A DNA stretch of 64,000 nt from Warburgia ugandensis (Eukaryota > Streptophyta > Magnoliopsida > Canellales > Canellaceae): contig CP141128.1 of NCBI GenBank assembly GCA_035236585.1, positions 25,945,618-26,009,617 on the forward strand, read 5' to 3'. A model generated the notes under the pieces. The model made no database searches. It saw only the letters and a program-made list of their open reading frames with translations, and was not told the origin of the DNA. The translations under genes and the position numbers were made by a program. This document shows positions 10,701-22,129 of this stretch, piece by piece; positions within the stretch are counted from its first letter, which is position 1, and each line of letters starts with the position of its first letter.

Positions 10701-11600
10701 GGCATACTTGGCCACCATTGTGGCTCAAGAAAGTTCAAGACCTCAGATTGAGGAAATAGATGTGGTACATGATTTTAAGAAAGTCTTTCCTGAAGAATTA
10801 CCTGGATTGCCTCCAAGGAGGGAAATGGAGTTTACCATCAAATTATTACCTGGAACATCCACTATTTCTAAAGCACCGTATAGCATGGCCCCTGCAAAAT
10901 TAAAGGAGTTGAAGACCCAGTGCAGGAACTATTGGACCAAAGGTTTATTCTCCCAAGTGTATCACCATGGGGAGCTCCGATTTTGTTCGTGAAGAAGAAG
11001 GATGGCTCTCTATGATTCTGCATTGAGTACAAACGATTAAATGGGGCCACCGTGAAGAACAAGTATCCATTACCCCATATCGATGACCTATTTGATCAAT
11101 TACAATCAGCAAAAGTATTCTCTAAGATTGATTTAAGATCAGGCTATCACTAACTTAGAATTTGAGATGAAGATGTTCCTAAGACTGCATTTCGAACATG
11201 CTATGGACATTATGAATTCCTGGTGATGCCATTTAGGTTGACAAATGCGCCTGCAACATTTATGGACTTGATGAATAGACTGTTTAGAATATCTTGACAA
11301 ATTTGTTATTATCTTTGTTGATGACATCCTTATTTACTCCAATAATGTGGAAGATCATAAATAACACCTAAGGATCATGTTAGACAACCTTCAGACTCAC
11401 CAGTTATATGCCAAAATCTCAAAGTGTGAGTTTTGGCTGAAACAGGTTCAATTTCTTGGTCATGTTGTATCTAAGGATGGTGTTACAGTTGATCCTAAGA
11501 AGATCAAAAAAATTACAAACTGGGAAAAACCAAAGACCGTGACTGAGATATGTAGTTTTCTTGGTCTAGGTGGATACTATTGACGTTTTATCAAAGGTTT
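10701..11600 (+). pseudogene. Reverse transcriptase remnant, element 2
   Basis: RT blocks appear in order: FPEELPGLPPRREMEF, a linker with [10 protein letters not shown], then [36 protein letters not shown], and the catalytic FVDD at 11314-11325 with both aspartates kept. The frame changes near 10920 and returns near 11290, where an extra base lies in the tgtttagaatatctt stretch. The end of the domain ([23 protein letters not shown]-like block) is open at 11377-11583. Confidence 0.88.
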
Positions 11601-11629
11601 CTCCCTTGTTGCACAATCATTGACGAGAT

Positions 11630-12062
11630 TGACTAAGGAGTAGAAATTCTTGTGGACAGATGACTGTGAGAGGAGTTTTCAAGAGTTGAAGAAAAGACTC
11701 ACTTCTACACCTGTTTTATCTTTGCCTGAAGGAAATGAAGGATTCGTCATGTATAGTGATGCTTCTGGAAAGGGACTCGAATGTGTACTTATGCAGAACG
11801 ACAAGGTAATAGCTTATGCATCCAAACAATTGAAAAATCATGAGTAGAACTATCCCATGCATGATCTGGAACTTGCCCCTATAGTTTTTGCCTTAAAGAT
11901 ATGGAGACACTACTTATATGGAGAGAAATTTGAAGTGTTTACAGACCACAAAAGCCTTAAATATATTTTCTCTCAAAGTGATCTCAACATGAGACAAAGA
12001 CATTGGGTTGAGTACCTCAAAGATTTTGACTTTAGTATCCAATATCACCCTGGCAAGGCTAA
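11630..12062 (+). pseudogene. RNase H remnant, element 2, cut at the satellite junction
   Basis: The block YSDASGKG keeps the first catalytic Asp; the next conserved Gly reads Glu (LECVLMQ). [12 protein letters not shown] and the end block YHPGKAN follow. After KAN the sequence changes abruptly to the satellite consensus (catgtgaccaaag). The apparent end of the open frame at 12090 is therefore chimeric: its last residues are satellite-coded. Confidence 0.88.
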
Positions 12063-15000
12063 TCATGTGACCAAAGAACCTTCATATTAGGCTTAGAATA
12101 ATTAAATTAATTATTTGTCTTTTGAGTGGAATTGTAGTGAGGTTGACTTGTATTTTATTTTAAAAAATAAATTCAATATAAAGGTTGTAATAATATAGGT
12201 CAATGATAAACCATCATTGCTTGGAAGTGGAGTTGGTTTGTAAATAGTTTACCATCGCACAAGAAGACTTAATTCTAAGACCCCACTATAAGACCTACAT
12301 AATCTTTTATTTTTCTAAGATTTAAGATATACTTTGTTAAAGTATATTTGCATACTTGTCTAGTAGAATAATCTCGCATAAATAGTGTTTATCTTTTAAT
12401 TGTTGGATATTTTCAAGTTTGTTGCATTAATACTTTATTTTTCTTGCATTTCAAAAAAATATTTATCTACTTTAAGATGATTTACTATGCCATAGGGAAT
12501 AGAAATGGATTAGTAATGAGGACATGTTGAAGATTCTTCCAAAAAATTAGAAATATTTAGTGTTATTTGTTTCTTTTATCTTTATTATTCTCCCTTTGGT
12601 TTTTGTTTTGCTCTTTCTCTATGATTGTAACAAGCAAGCAAGTGAAGAAAATAGTGGAAGTTAGATATTTTAGCATAGTTTTAAGATATTTCTTTTCTTT
12701 AGTTGTACATTAGTTTAATTTTTTTATATTTTTATTACTTTAATTTTTTTTTTAAATTAGAAATTATGCGATGATAATTTTTTTCCATAGAATTAGAGTT
12801 ATCCTATAATAGCATTAGGGAATGCCACTCATTAATTCCTAATGTCTTAAAAGATTTAATTCAAGATTTATCACAATTTGGAAAAGGCTATATTCCCCTT
12901 AGTATAATTCTTTGATTTAATTTCATTATTTTTCTTAATGAATTCTTGGAACTAATCCTTGATTCATTATAATTCGGTTTACACGTAATACTTAGGATTC
13001 CTAGATACCACATTTGAGAAAATGGCCATAGTTTCAATCTACTTCTTAAGTTATAAGGAGGAATAACTAGTAGTGGTACCTAATGCTAGTTTAGGTGATC
13101 TATAATTCTAACCTTCAATTATATTTTATTTTTCTAATTAAAAGAAATGGAATCCATTTGATCATTCATTGCCTCATCTTGTAATCTTTCTAGTCTAAAA
13201 CTTTTAGGATCATTGTAGTAGAATAATTTGGTGCCTTGAACTCAAACTATATCCTCCCTATGGATTCAACCTTGCAGGAAAATTCTCAACAAGTTTGTGT
13301 CACTGTTACTGGGGAGGTGATCATGTGACCAAGGCACAATCATATTAGGTTTAGAATAATTAAATTAGTTATTTTTCTTTTGAGTGGAATTATAGTGATG
13401 TCAACCATTCTTTATTTTAAATCATAAATTCAATTTAAAGGTTGTAATAATATAGGCCAAGGATAAACCATCATTGTTTTGAAGTGGTGGTAGTTAGTAA
13501 ATGGTTTACCCTTACAAGAAAACTTAATTCTAGGACCCCATTGTAAGATCTACTCAATCTTTTATTTTTTCAAGATTTAAGATTTGCATTGTTAAACTAG
13601 ATAGGCATACTTGTCTATTAGTATAATCTCATATACATAGCATTTATCTTTTATTTGTTGGATATTTTCAAGGTTGTTGCATTAATATATTATTTTCTTG
13701 CATTTTTACAAAAACATTTATCTACTTTAAGGTGATTTATAGTAATGAGATAAAGACATGTTGACAAATCTTCTAAAAAATTAGAAATATTTAGTGTTAT
13801 TTGTTTCCTCTATCTTTATTATTTTTCCCTTGTCACTTTTCTCTTTCTCAATCATTGTAATAAGAAAGTAAGTGAAGAAGATAGTGGATATTAGATATTT
13901 TAACATAGTTTTAAGATAGTTATTTTCTTTAGTTGTACATTAATTATTTTTTTTTTATATTTATAAATTTAAATTTGATGTAATTAATTTATGTTAAATT
14001 GGAAATTATGCTAGGATAGTTTTCTTTCCTTAGGATTAGAGTGATCCTATAATAGCATTACTAAAAACTACTCATTAATTCCTAATGTCTTAGAAAATTT
14101 AATTTAAGATTTATCTCAATTTGGAAAAGGAAAAATTGCCCTTAGTAGAATTATTTAATTCAATGTCATTATTTTTCTTAATGAATTCTTTGAACTAATC
14201 CTTGATTCATTATAGTTAAGCTTCCATAGGATACTTAGGATTTAGTAGTCCATCTAGTCTCTACTGATGAATTACTTTTAGGTTAAATTTTTATAGCTAC
14301 CACATTCTAGAAAATCTTCATAGTTTCGATCTACTACTTAAGTTATGAGAAATAACTAGCAGTGGACCCTAATGTTAGTTTAGGTTATCTCTAATGCTAA
14401 CCTTCTATTATATTTTATTTTCCTAATTCAAAGAAATCCAATCCATTTGATCATTCATCTCCTCATCTTGTAATCCTTCTAGTGTAAATCTTTTAGGATC
14501 ATTATAGTAGAATAATTTGGTTTCGTGAACTCAAACTATATCCTCCCTGTGGATTTAAACTTGCAAGGCTACAATTGACGAACCATACACTTACAAGAAA
14601 ACTCTCAACAAATTTTTTTCATCATGGCTATGGAGGTGATCGTGTGACCAAAGCACAATCATATTAGGTTTAGAATAATTAAATTAGTTTTTTTTTATAG
14701 TGGAATTATAGTGGGGTCAACCTTTATTTTAAATCATAAATTCAATTTAAAAGGTTGTAATAATACAGGCCAATGATAAACTATCGTTGCTTTGAAGTGG
14801 AGGTAATCTATAAATGGTTTACCCTTGTACAAGAAAACTTAATTCTAGGGCCCCACTGTAAGAGCTACTTAATCATTTATTTTTCCAAGATTTAAGATTT
14901 GAATTGTTTAAGTAAATTGGCATGCTTGTCTGGCAATATAATCTCATATAGATAGCATTTATCTTTTAATTGTTGGATATTTTCAAGGTTGTTGCATTAA

Positions 15001-15109
15001 AATATTATTTTTCTTGCATTTTTACAAACACTTATTTACTTTAAGGTGATTTACTATTCCATAATGAATAGAAATCGATTAGTAATGAGCTAAGGTCATG
15101 TTGAAAAAT
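12063..15109. repeat. Satellite array block 1 (monomer about 1.35 kb)
   Basis: Monomers are recognised by the anchor gtgatcatgtgaccaaag. In this block monomers start at about 12063, 13317 and 14636, so it holds two monomers and the first 470 bp of a third. The third is interrupted by the CACTA element and continues at 24183. Adding the two parts gives a monomer of about 1.28 kb, close to its neighbours. There is no gene. The DNA is AT-rich with many T runs. Confidence 0.92.
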
Positions 15110-15124
15110 CACTACTACACACAA

Positions 15125-15815
15125 GGGTTTAAAAGTTAGCATAAAACAGTTGCTTATTTGACTGCTGACTTCGTAAATATTTTACAAGTTAGTTTAAAAT
15201 AAATGACTTTAAATATATAGACTTAAGAAGTCATTTAACTATAAGCGACTTTAAAAAACTAACACAAAGAGGGAATTTTTTGTGGGAAGCACTTTTAAAG
15301 TTGTTTAACATTAAAGGACTTCAAAAGTTATATACTTTTAAAGTCGTTTATTATAAAATGACTTTTAAAATTAATAACTTTTGAAGTCCTTTTACGTAAA
15401 CGACTTCAAAAGTAGCACGAAAAGTGACCCTTTAAAGTATCACACAAAGTCATTTAATAAAAGTGACCAACTTTTAAAGTCGTTTAATACAAAGCAACTT
15501 TATAAGTTATCCTTTTTTAACCTTGTTTATTCTACCCAAGTTTAAAAGTATGAGAAGAAATTTGGCAGATTGATTAATATTATGCGATAATGGACTTTCA
15601 AAGTCATTTTATAATAAGTGAATTCAAAAGTCCATAACTTTTGAAATTATTTAATTATAAGGACTTTAAAAGTCTTTCTCTTTTGAAGTCACTTTAGTGA
15701 AGTGACTTTAAAAGTCAATTCTCATATATGCTTTTAAATTCGTTTAATACTAAGCGACTTCAAAAGTTAGAGGCTTTTAAAGTTGTTCAACGCTAAAAGA
15801 CTTCTAAAGTTCTTG
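15125..15815. repeat. Left subterminal repeat cluster of the CACTA element
   Basis: Many copies of a 12-bp motif close to gactttaaaagt or acttttaaagtc occur in both orientations, often followed by gtttaat or preceded by aagc. In En/Spm such subterminal motifs bind the element's regulatory protein. The inverted copies could also fold into hairpins. Confidence 0.82.
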
Positions 15816-15821
15816 CTCATT

Positions 15822-15830
15822 TATAAATAG
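15822..15830 (+). promoter_or_regulatory. Probable TATA box of the CACTA element
   Basis: The bases tataaatag lie directly downstream of the left subterminal cluster, the expected place for the element's promoter. No transcript data are available. Confidence 0.45.
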
Positions 15831-17157
15831 CTCTCAACATCTCATTTTTTCCATGTATCCTCTTCTTCTCATGGGTGTCATGACGGCTTCTCCTTGGTCC
15901 TTATTCTTCTCTCTTTTTCCCTTCTTGCTTTCCATTTTTATATTTTGACTATTTGGGTCATGAAAAAAACTGTAAGTAAACCATAACTTCTTTTAAATGA
16001 CGAATTCCCTTCTTGTTACTAGCTAACTCTCTCTATTTTTGTTTTGTAGATCATGTTGGTTTTCTCACTACAGATGATGGGGTTAAGAAGTCTATTAGAT
16101 CATCTCAATTTTGCAAAAAACATATGATTTTATTGAAAATAAGAATTGCTTCTCTCTCCAAACCTCACTATTGAAGAAAGGGATGATTTGTAGTTCTCAC
16201 CCAAAATTAGGGTTTGATGAAGGGTGGTAGTAATACTATCAACTTTTGACCAAAACATTTGAAGCACACACACACTCTCTCTCTCTCTGTAGAATGGGTG
16301 TCACCTAAATACTAAGCTAGATTTTAATGAAAAGGATAGATTCGCTATTTGATCTTGCATTAATAAGATCTAATAATATGTAAAGTTTGATATATGTAAC
16401 ATTGTATGTAATCAAAGAATAATTTGATTTCCTTGTTGACTTGTTTATTTATGTATGTGTATCGTATATGTTTGGGTTTGTGAAATTAGTTTCATTGTGT
16501 ATTTTTGTAAGGTTGTAATGTATAAAAAAGTTAATATATATATATATATATTTAATGTGAAAATGTAAAAAGTATTAAAGTTGTTTTTCAAAAATGACTT
16601 TAAAAGTCCACACCTTTAAAGTCATTTTCTGAGAACAACTTTAAAAGTATGCACTTTTAAAGTCATTTTTTTGTAAATGACTTCAATTGTATGTCTGTTT
16701 TAAGAATTATTTCATCAACTTCTACCTTGCCTTCTCCCTACATGTTTATTATCCATGCACAAAATCTAAACTAGATTTATTTTTCCCTACTCTAAACCAA
16801 ATACTACCTATGAATTGTAACTACATTCACAAATTTGGGGTCAATATCGATTTTTGAGTGTTGGTTAGTATCTCTTTGTTTGGCTCATATGTATTATGCA
16901 TATATATTTTGAAGAATTTTTACAAGGTTGTGGGTTAGAAATTTTTGTTTTGAAATTTATTTTCATTCATGAATGTGTCTATCATATTTTTCTTTTTTTC
17001 ATTGTTAATGGAAATTTTCCATAATGTAGTTATTTTAAATACTTCTAATTATTGTATATTTAATGTTTGTTAAATTTCCTAAACTAATCTTTTTATGTCT
17101 AACAAGTTTCCCTGCAAATTTGCTTCAATTTCTTATGATAATGAACAAATATGTTAG
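15831..17157 (+). other. CACTA leader and possible intron region, no recognised gene
   Basis: The stretch holds a pyrimidine-rich part (15840-15940), a possible splice donor gtaagt near 15972, a mixed CA/CT microsatellite (16265-16289), a TA run (16533-16550) and a small cluster of subterminal-type motifs (16585-16690). I recognise no protein domain. A long 5' leader with an intron before the transposase would fit, but this is inference. Confidence 0.5.
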
Positions 17158-17724
17158 ATGATTGAGATAAGAACATCAAAAGAATATGAGGATGGAATAG
17201 AAAATTTCATAGAGTTAGCACTTAGGGTAGGTGTTGATTGTAATAACATGCATTGTCCATGCTCAAAATGTGGAAACTTGAAAAAAGTAAATGTAGGGGG
17301 GTTGAGAGAACAATTATGCTTTAATAGAATTGGTGAAAACTACCACCTATGCATTTGGCATGGAGAAGAACTTCCACATAGGCCCTCCACAAGGCCTGGA
17401 AGATATGATCAAGACACTGTAGGAAGTGTTGGAGACAGTAGTACAATAGTACCAATGTTTCAAGATGCATATGATCACTTCCAAGATGACCTTGAACAAT
17501 TTCATACTACATTAGAGGAATCTGATGAGCCGTTGTACCATGAGCATAAATATTATACCAAGATGTTTGTAGTAGTAAAACATTATAATGTGAAATCAAG
17601 ATTTGGATATTCAAATCAAGGTTTCACAGAAGTCATGAAAGTAGTGGGTAAGATGCTACTGAAGAATAATAAATTAGTGAGGTCCACATGGGAGGCAAAG
17701 AAAACCATGGCTGCACTAGCTTAA
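17158..17724 (+). pseudogene. N-terminal part of CACTA transposase (Transpos_assoc-like domain)
   Basis: This open stretch of 188 codons starts with residues like those of the transposase-associated domain of TNP2-type proteins: EYEDGIENFIELA followed by the Cys-rich CPCSKCGN at about residues 38-45. Its ATG follows an in-frame stop, so the true start was probably upstream in a now broken exon. The last part (residues 145-188, with EVMKVVGKMLL and TWEAKKTM) matches the region just before the catalytic domain. At about 17718 a frameshift separates it from the Transposase_21 domain that follows. Confidence 0.8.
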
Positions 17725-19085
17725 AGTATGAGAAGATATATGTGTGTCCCAATGACTGCATCTTGTATAGGAAGGAGCATAAGGGTAAAACTACATGCCC
17801 AACTTGTAGATAGCCAAGATGGAAGTTAAAGAAGAATTCAACTAAGATAGTTACAGGCATTCCTGCAAAGGTTTTATAGTACTTCCCTCTTATTCCAAGG
17901 TTCAAAAGAATGGTTTGTATAATAGAAATAGCGAAGAAATTAGTGTGGCATGCTAATGACAGAGTAGCTTATAGCTTTTCACTTCATCCAATAGATAGCC
18001 CAGCATGAAAACTTGTAGACTTCATGTGGCCTAATTTTGGTGAAGAACCTAGAAACCTATGACTAGCATTATCTACAAATGGGATTAATCCTCATCAGAA
18101 AGTAAAGTTGTTAGCCTATTATATTAGTTTATTACAACCTTCTACCATCTTTATGCATGAAGAGGAAGTTCATGATGCTAACGATGTTGATATCAGGTCC
18201 AAAGTAGCCAGGGAATGACATTGATGTGTACTTGTCTCCCTTGATTGATGATCTTAACACATTATGGGGCATAAGCATTAAAGCATATGACGCATACAAG
18301 AAAGAGTCATTCACCCTAAAGACCATACTATTGTGGAGAATAAGCAACTTCCCTACATACGGTAATTTGTCTAAATGTACTGTGAAGGGATACAATGCAT
18401 GTGCTATCTATAGTGATCAAACGTGTGCTATATGACTTAAACATGGTAGGGAAATGGCATTCCTTGGGCATAGAAGATGGTTGCGCAGAGATCATCCATA
18501 TCATTTTAAGATGGGAGAATTTAACAGGTATGTAGAGATAAGGACACCTCTAAAGATGTTGATAGGATGAGAAGTAATTAAATGTACTAGTGAAAGTAAT
18601 TGTAGAAGTTATTGGAAGAAGAAATCAATGCCCTTTCATCTACCATACTGGAAATTACAGCATATACGCCATGTGCTTAGTGTCATGCATATTGAGAAGA
18701 ATGAGTGTGAAAGCTTGACTGGTACCTTGCTTAATATCCCATGAAAAATAAAGGATGGACTTGCACCCAGAGGACAAGGGCAGTTGAGGAACATACCTAC
18801 CTAAGGAAAATTATACTCTCAATAGAGAGGAAAGGAGAATAATGTGTAAAACCTTGTTCAAGCTCAATCTCCCAAACGACTATTCTTTAAACTTTAAAAA
18901 CATCATTTCCATGGATGAGCTAAAATTGTTGGGGATGAATTCCCACAATTGCCATGCAGTGATGTAACAACTACTACCCATGGAAATACTTTTGGTGTTA
19001 CTAAACAAATTTAGGGGTGCTATTACAAAATCCTGTTACTTCTTTAATACTTTGTGCAAGAAGTGGTGGATGTTTCAAAACTATA
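17718..19085 (+). pseudogene. TNP2-type transposase core (Transposase_21) remnant
   Basis: TNP2/TNPD proteins cut and join CACTA ends. Conserved blocks follow in order: KIYVCPNDCILYRKEH and TCPTCR (about 17720-17815, a zinc-binding pattern), FPLIPRFKRM (17884-17913), SLHPIDSPA (17982-18008), a GEEPRNL block with STNGINPH (18040-18100), then the strongly diagnostic VMHIEKN (18682-18702) and the LLNIP and SHNCHAVM blocks up to 18970. Several TGA and TAG stops interrupt it, some at places where the family keeps Arg or Trp, and there are frame changes near 18215. The protein is dead. Confidence 0.85.
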
Positions 19086-19089
19086 AGAA

Positions 19090-19390
19090 ATTCAAGGTCA
19101 TTTAGTAACAACATTATGTGAGCTTGAGACAATCTTCCCACCATCCTTCTTTGACATCATGGTACACTTAACGGTGCACCTCATTGATGAGGTCAAACTC
19201 TATGGGCTAGTTTACTTGTGATGGATGTATCTATTTGAGAGGTACATAAAATTTTTAAAAGGGTACGTACATAATCACAACTGCCCAGAGGGGTGTATAA
19301 CCGAATGAAACATTGTAGAGGAAGCAGTGGAGTTTTGCATAGAGTACTTAGTAGGAGTGGATGCCATTGGAATCCTAAGAAAGAAATAAT
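19090..19390 (+). pseudogene. DUF4218-like domain remnant of CACTA transposase
   Basis: Translated blocks FPPSFFDIMVHL, LIDEVKLYG, WMYLFERYIKFLKGYV and CPEGCITE are those of the DUF4218 domain, which follows the Transposase_21 core in TNP2-type proteins. Stops occur before WMYLFER and after CITE, again at positions where an Arg and another sense codon are usual. Its function within the transposase is not known. Confidence 0.82.
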
Positions 19391-19444
19391 CAGTTGCATT
19401 TCATGATCCCAAGGTTGGCGAACCTCTATCGAGTGGTCACGTAT

Positions 19445-19690
19445 CGATCGTTGATTATAAAGAATGAGACCAGCACATCAAGTTTGATTGGGTAGAACAC
19501 AACAAAGATAGCATCAAAACTAATGCCCTTGGATTGACATTGGTTGACCTCAATAGGATCATCTATAAAAATGATCAGTTTATTTTGGCATCTAAAGAAA
19601 AACAAGTACTTTACCTACAAGTGAACATGATAAGAGATGGTCAATTGTTTTATCATCTTATCCAAGGGATTTATATAATGAAGATGATCT
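19445..19690 (+). pseudogene. DUF4216-like domain remnant of CACTA transposase
   Basis: The blocks HIKFDWVEHN, GLTLVDLNRIIYKND and FILASKEKQVLYLQ match the DUF4216 domain found at the C-terminal end of many TNP2-type proteins. It follows the DUF4218 remnant at the usual distance. A TGA stop lies just before the first block (near 19466), and a frame change follows after about 19640. Confidence 0.8.
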
Positions 19691-20170
19691 AAGAGATATT
19701 GAAATAAATTACCCATATGTTACCAAAACAATCCCATCAATCGCAGTAGTACTTGGTGAGAATGAGGATTATGTGCGTGACAATGGTGAGGAAGGTGTTG
19801 AAAACAATATATATTTTGGGGTATGTGGAATATGTATATTAGTCAGTTGCAATATATATATATATATATATAATTCCATATTTATAATTTTTAGGTCTTT
19901 CGTCATGAGCTATATGGATTGATAAGTAACCTATATGTGTGGACAAAGAATGCATGAGTCAATGTTGATTACAAAAAAAAAAATCCATTTCATTGTGTAC
20001 TAATTGTTAGATATTATAAAGTACTAACATAAAAGGTGAATATATTTTGAGCAAAAAATTTTATAAAATGACTTTAAAAGTATTCACTTTTAAAGTCGTT
20101 TCCAAAAGAACAACTTTAAAATATTCAATTTTAAATTCATTTTTTAAAAACTTATTTTAAACATATAACA
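19691..20170. other. CACTA internal non-coding stretch
   Basis: The transposase signal fades by 19800. The rest holds a TA run (19851-19872) and a group of subterminal-type motifs at about 20060-20150. No other gene is seen. Confidence 0.55.
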
Positions 20171-20360
20171 CACCTCATAATTAATTATTCATCTTATTTT
20201 GGTCAATATTCTTTTATTAGTATAGTTTTCGTACTTCTTTGGTTATCACATATTTTTAGTTCTCTAGGAGTTCTTTTACAAAATTTTGCTATGCAAGTAA
20301 AATTTGGAAGCTTAGTGTCAATCAAATACATATATTCATTTAAAATTAAGTATATAGTTC

Positions 20361-20427
20361 AACCCTATGCCCTGAACCCTAACCCCGAACCCTAACCCTG
20401 AACCCTAACCCTAATCCTGAACCCTAA
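20361..20427 (+). repeat. Telomere-like repeat block, copy 1
   Basis: Repeats of 6-7 bases alternate between CCCTAA(C) and CCCTGAA. They resemble the plant telomere repeat CCCTAAA but are degenerate, and they lie inside a transposon, so this is not a chromosome end. Confidence 0.7.
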
Positions 20428-20631
20428 TTCCATATTTATAATTTTTAGCTCTTTTATCTTGAGCTATATGGATTGGTAAGTGAGCTAGCTATATTTGTGT
20501 ACAAAGAATAAATGGATGAATTTATGATGACTTTAAAAGTGTACACTTTTAAAGTATGTACGTCAAATAACAATTTACAAAAGTTTGAAATGTGTGAATT
20601 TGGTGCCAAGAAAACTTTAATATAAGAACCA

Positions 20632-20663
<32 letters not shown>

Positions 20664-20901
20664 CATAGCTCATGAAATGGACAAGAAAATTTAAGCTAAC
20701 GCACCCATATTCCCACCTCATAATTAATTTATCATCTTATTTTGCTTGGTGTTCTTTTATTATTATAGTTTTTGAACTTCTTTGGATATCACATATTTTC
20801 AGTTCTTTAGGAGTGTTTGTATAATATTTTGTGATGCAAGTAAACTTTGAGTTCAGTGTCAATCAAATGCATATACTCATTTAAAATTAAGTATATAGTT
20901 C

Positions 20902-20975
20902 AACCCTGAACCCTAACCCTAAACCCCAAACCTCGAACCCTGAACCTTGGATCCTGAACCCGAACCTTAACCCTA
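20902..20975 (+). repeat. Telomere-like repeat block, copy 2
   Basis: This is the same position in the second 550-bp unit. The repeats are more degenerate, with cctcgaa and ggatcctgaa variants. Confidence 0.65.
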
Positions 20976-21459
20976 TTCCATATTTATAATTTTTAGCTCT
21001 TTTGTCATGATCTATATGGATTGATAAGTGAGCTGGCTATATTTGCATACAAAGAATATATGCATGAATCTATGTTGACTTTAAAAGTGTACACTTTAAA
21101 GTATGTACATCAAATAACAATTTACAAAAGTTTGGATTATGTGAATTTGGTGTTAAGAAAACTTTAATATAAGAACCATATGTGCTCCATCTCTCTCTAT
21201 CTCTCACACACACATGAACAGCTCATGAAATGGATAGGGAAATTAAGCTAACACACCCACATTCCCACCTCATAATTAATTTATCGTCTTATTTTGCTTA
21301 ATGTTCTTTTATTAATATAGTTTTTGTACTTCTTTGATTTTTGAATATTTTTAGTTCTTTAGTAGTGTTTCTACAATATTTTGTGGAACAAGTAAACTTT
21401 GGAAGCTTATAGTGTCAATCAAATACATATATTCATTTAAAATTAATTAAGTGTAGTTC

Positions 21460-21543
21460 AACCCCGAACCCTGAGCCCTTAACCCTAAACTAGAACCCTG
21501 TTCCCTGAACACTTGAACCCTGAACCTTGATGCTTGAACCCAT
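21460..21543 (+). repeat. Telomere-like repeat block, copy 3
   Basis: This is the same position in the third unit. It is the most degenerate of the three, with insertions such as actagaa and acttgaa between CCCT cores. Confidence 0.6.
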
Positions 21544-21659
21544 GAATCAATGTTGACTATCATAAAATATAAAATATCCTTTTCATTGTATATTAATATT
21601 GTTAGATATTGGGAAGCACTAACATATAAAAGGTGCATGTGTTTTGAATAAAAATTATA

Positions 21660-21830
21660 AAAAAAGTATATACATTTAAAGTTGTTTATCTGTAAACAAC
21701 TTCAAAAGTGTACACTTTTAAAGTCATTTATCCGTAAAAGACTTCAAAAGTGTGCCCTTTTAAATTCGCTTATCCATAAATGACTTTAAAAGTCTACACT
21801 TTTAAAGTCATTTTTATATATAAATGATTT
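21660..21830. repeat. Internal cluster of CACTA subterminal-type motifs
   Basis: About eight copies of acttttaaagtc-type motifs occur in alternating orientation within 170 bp. They lie far from both element ends, which is unusual for CACTA elements. Confidence 0.75.
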
Positions 21831-21937
21831 CTTTATGTACCCCTATTTAAATCACAAAACAGACTTCCTGCCATGCCGATTAACACCAAGGAGAAGTGGG
21901 AGAAAATTAAATTTGGTGACCAGAGGAGAAGAGGGAG

Positions 21938-22085
21938 GTGCGTAATGGGGTGGGGGTGGATGGCGAAACTGGGTTCTGGTTGGGGGGGGGGAACTGGGTT
22001 CCAGTGAGGAGGGGTCGAGGTCTTGGGGGGCGAATTGGGTTCCACAAAGGGGGGAGAGGTGTGAAAATGGGGAGGGGGGATCCAA
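21938..22085 (+). other. G-rich island inside the CACTA element
   Basis: A strongly G-biased stretch with many G runs (one of ten) stands out from the AT-rich surroundings. The short phrase ctgggttc/ttgggttcca recurs three times. The opposite strand has overlapping proline-rich open frames, but they result from the composition and match no domain I know. It could be a leader, a captured fragment or a quadruplex-forming region. Confidence 0.5.
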
Positions 22086-22129
22086 TTAGTAAGGGGCAAT
22101 ACCTCCATTTACTGCTATTTATTGATTGA

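Larger units (their letters stand above)
7767..12062 (+). mobile_element. Ty3/gypsy LTR retrotransposon, element 2 (truncated)
   Basis: An LTR fragment, a PBS, gag, protease, RT and RNase H follow each other as in element 1. The protein blocks are related to element 1 but clearly diverged, so this is another family or an old relative. The element stops in the last block of RNase H (HPGKAN), and the next bases are the satellite consensus. Integrase, PPT and 3' LTR are all missing. Its left side is broken by element 1. It was therefore already present when element 1 arrived. Confidence 0.88.
20171..21640. repeat. Three tandem copies of a unit of about 550 bp with telomere-like blocks
   Basis: The anchor cacctcataattaatt occurs at 20171, 20714 and 21266, spacing 543 and 552 bp. 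Each copy carries the same AT-rich sequence, then a block of degenerate CCCTAA/CCCTGAA repeats. Copies 1 and 2 then have a subterminal-type motif and a CT/CA microsatellite (20632-20661 in copy 1). Copy 3 is shorter and ends near 21640. The copies differ by small changes throughout, so the triplication is not recent. Confidence 0.85.

Noticed and set aside
15125..15815. Short regularly placed palindromic repeats as a CRISPR array
   Set aside because: The motifs lie in both orientations at irregular distances next to a CACTA terminus, as expected of subterminal motifs.
17633..17905. Minus-strand open frame of 90 codons
   Set aside because: It is antisense to the clear transposase blocks on the plus strand.
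20361..21543. True telomere or chromosome end
   Set aside because: The repeats are degenerate, short, repeated three times within a transposon, and flanked on both sides by ordinary sequence.
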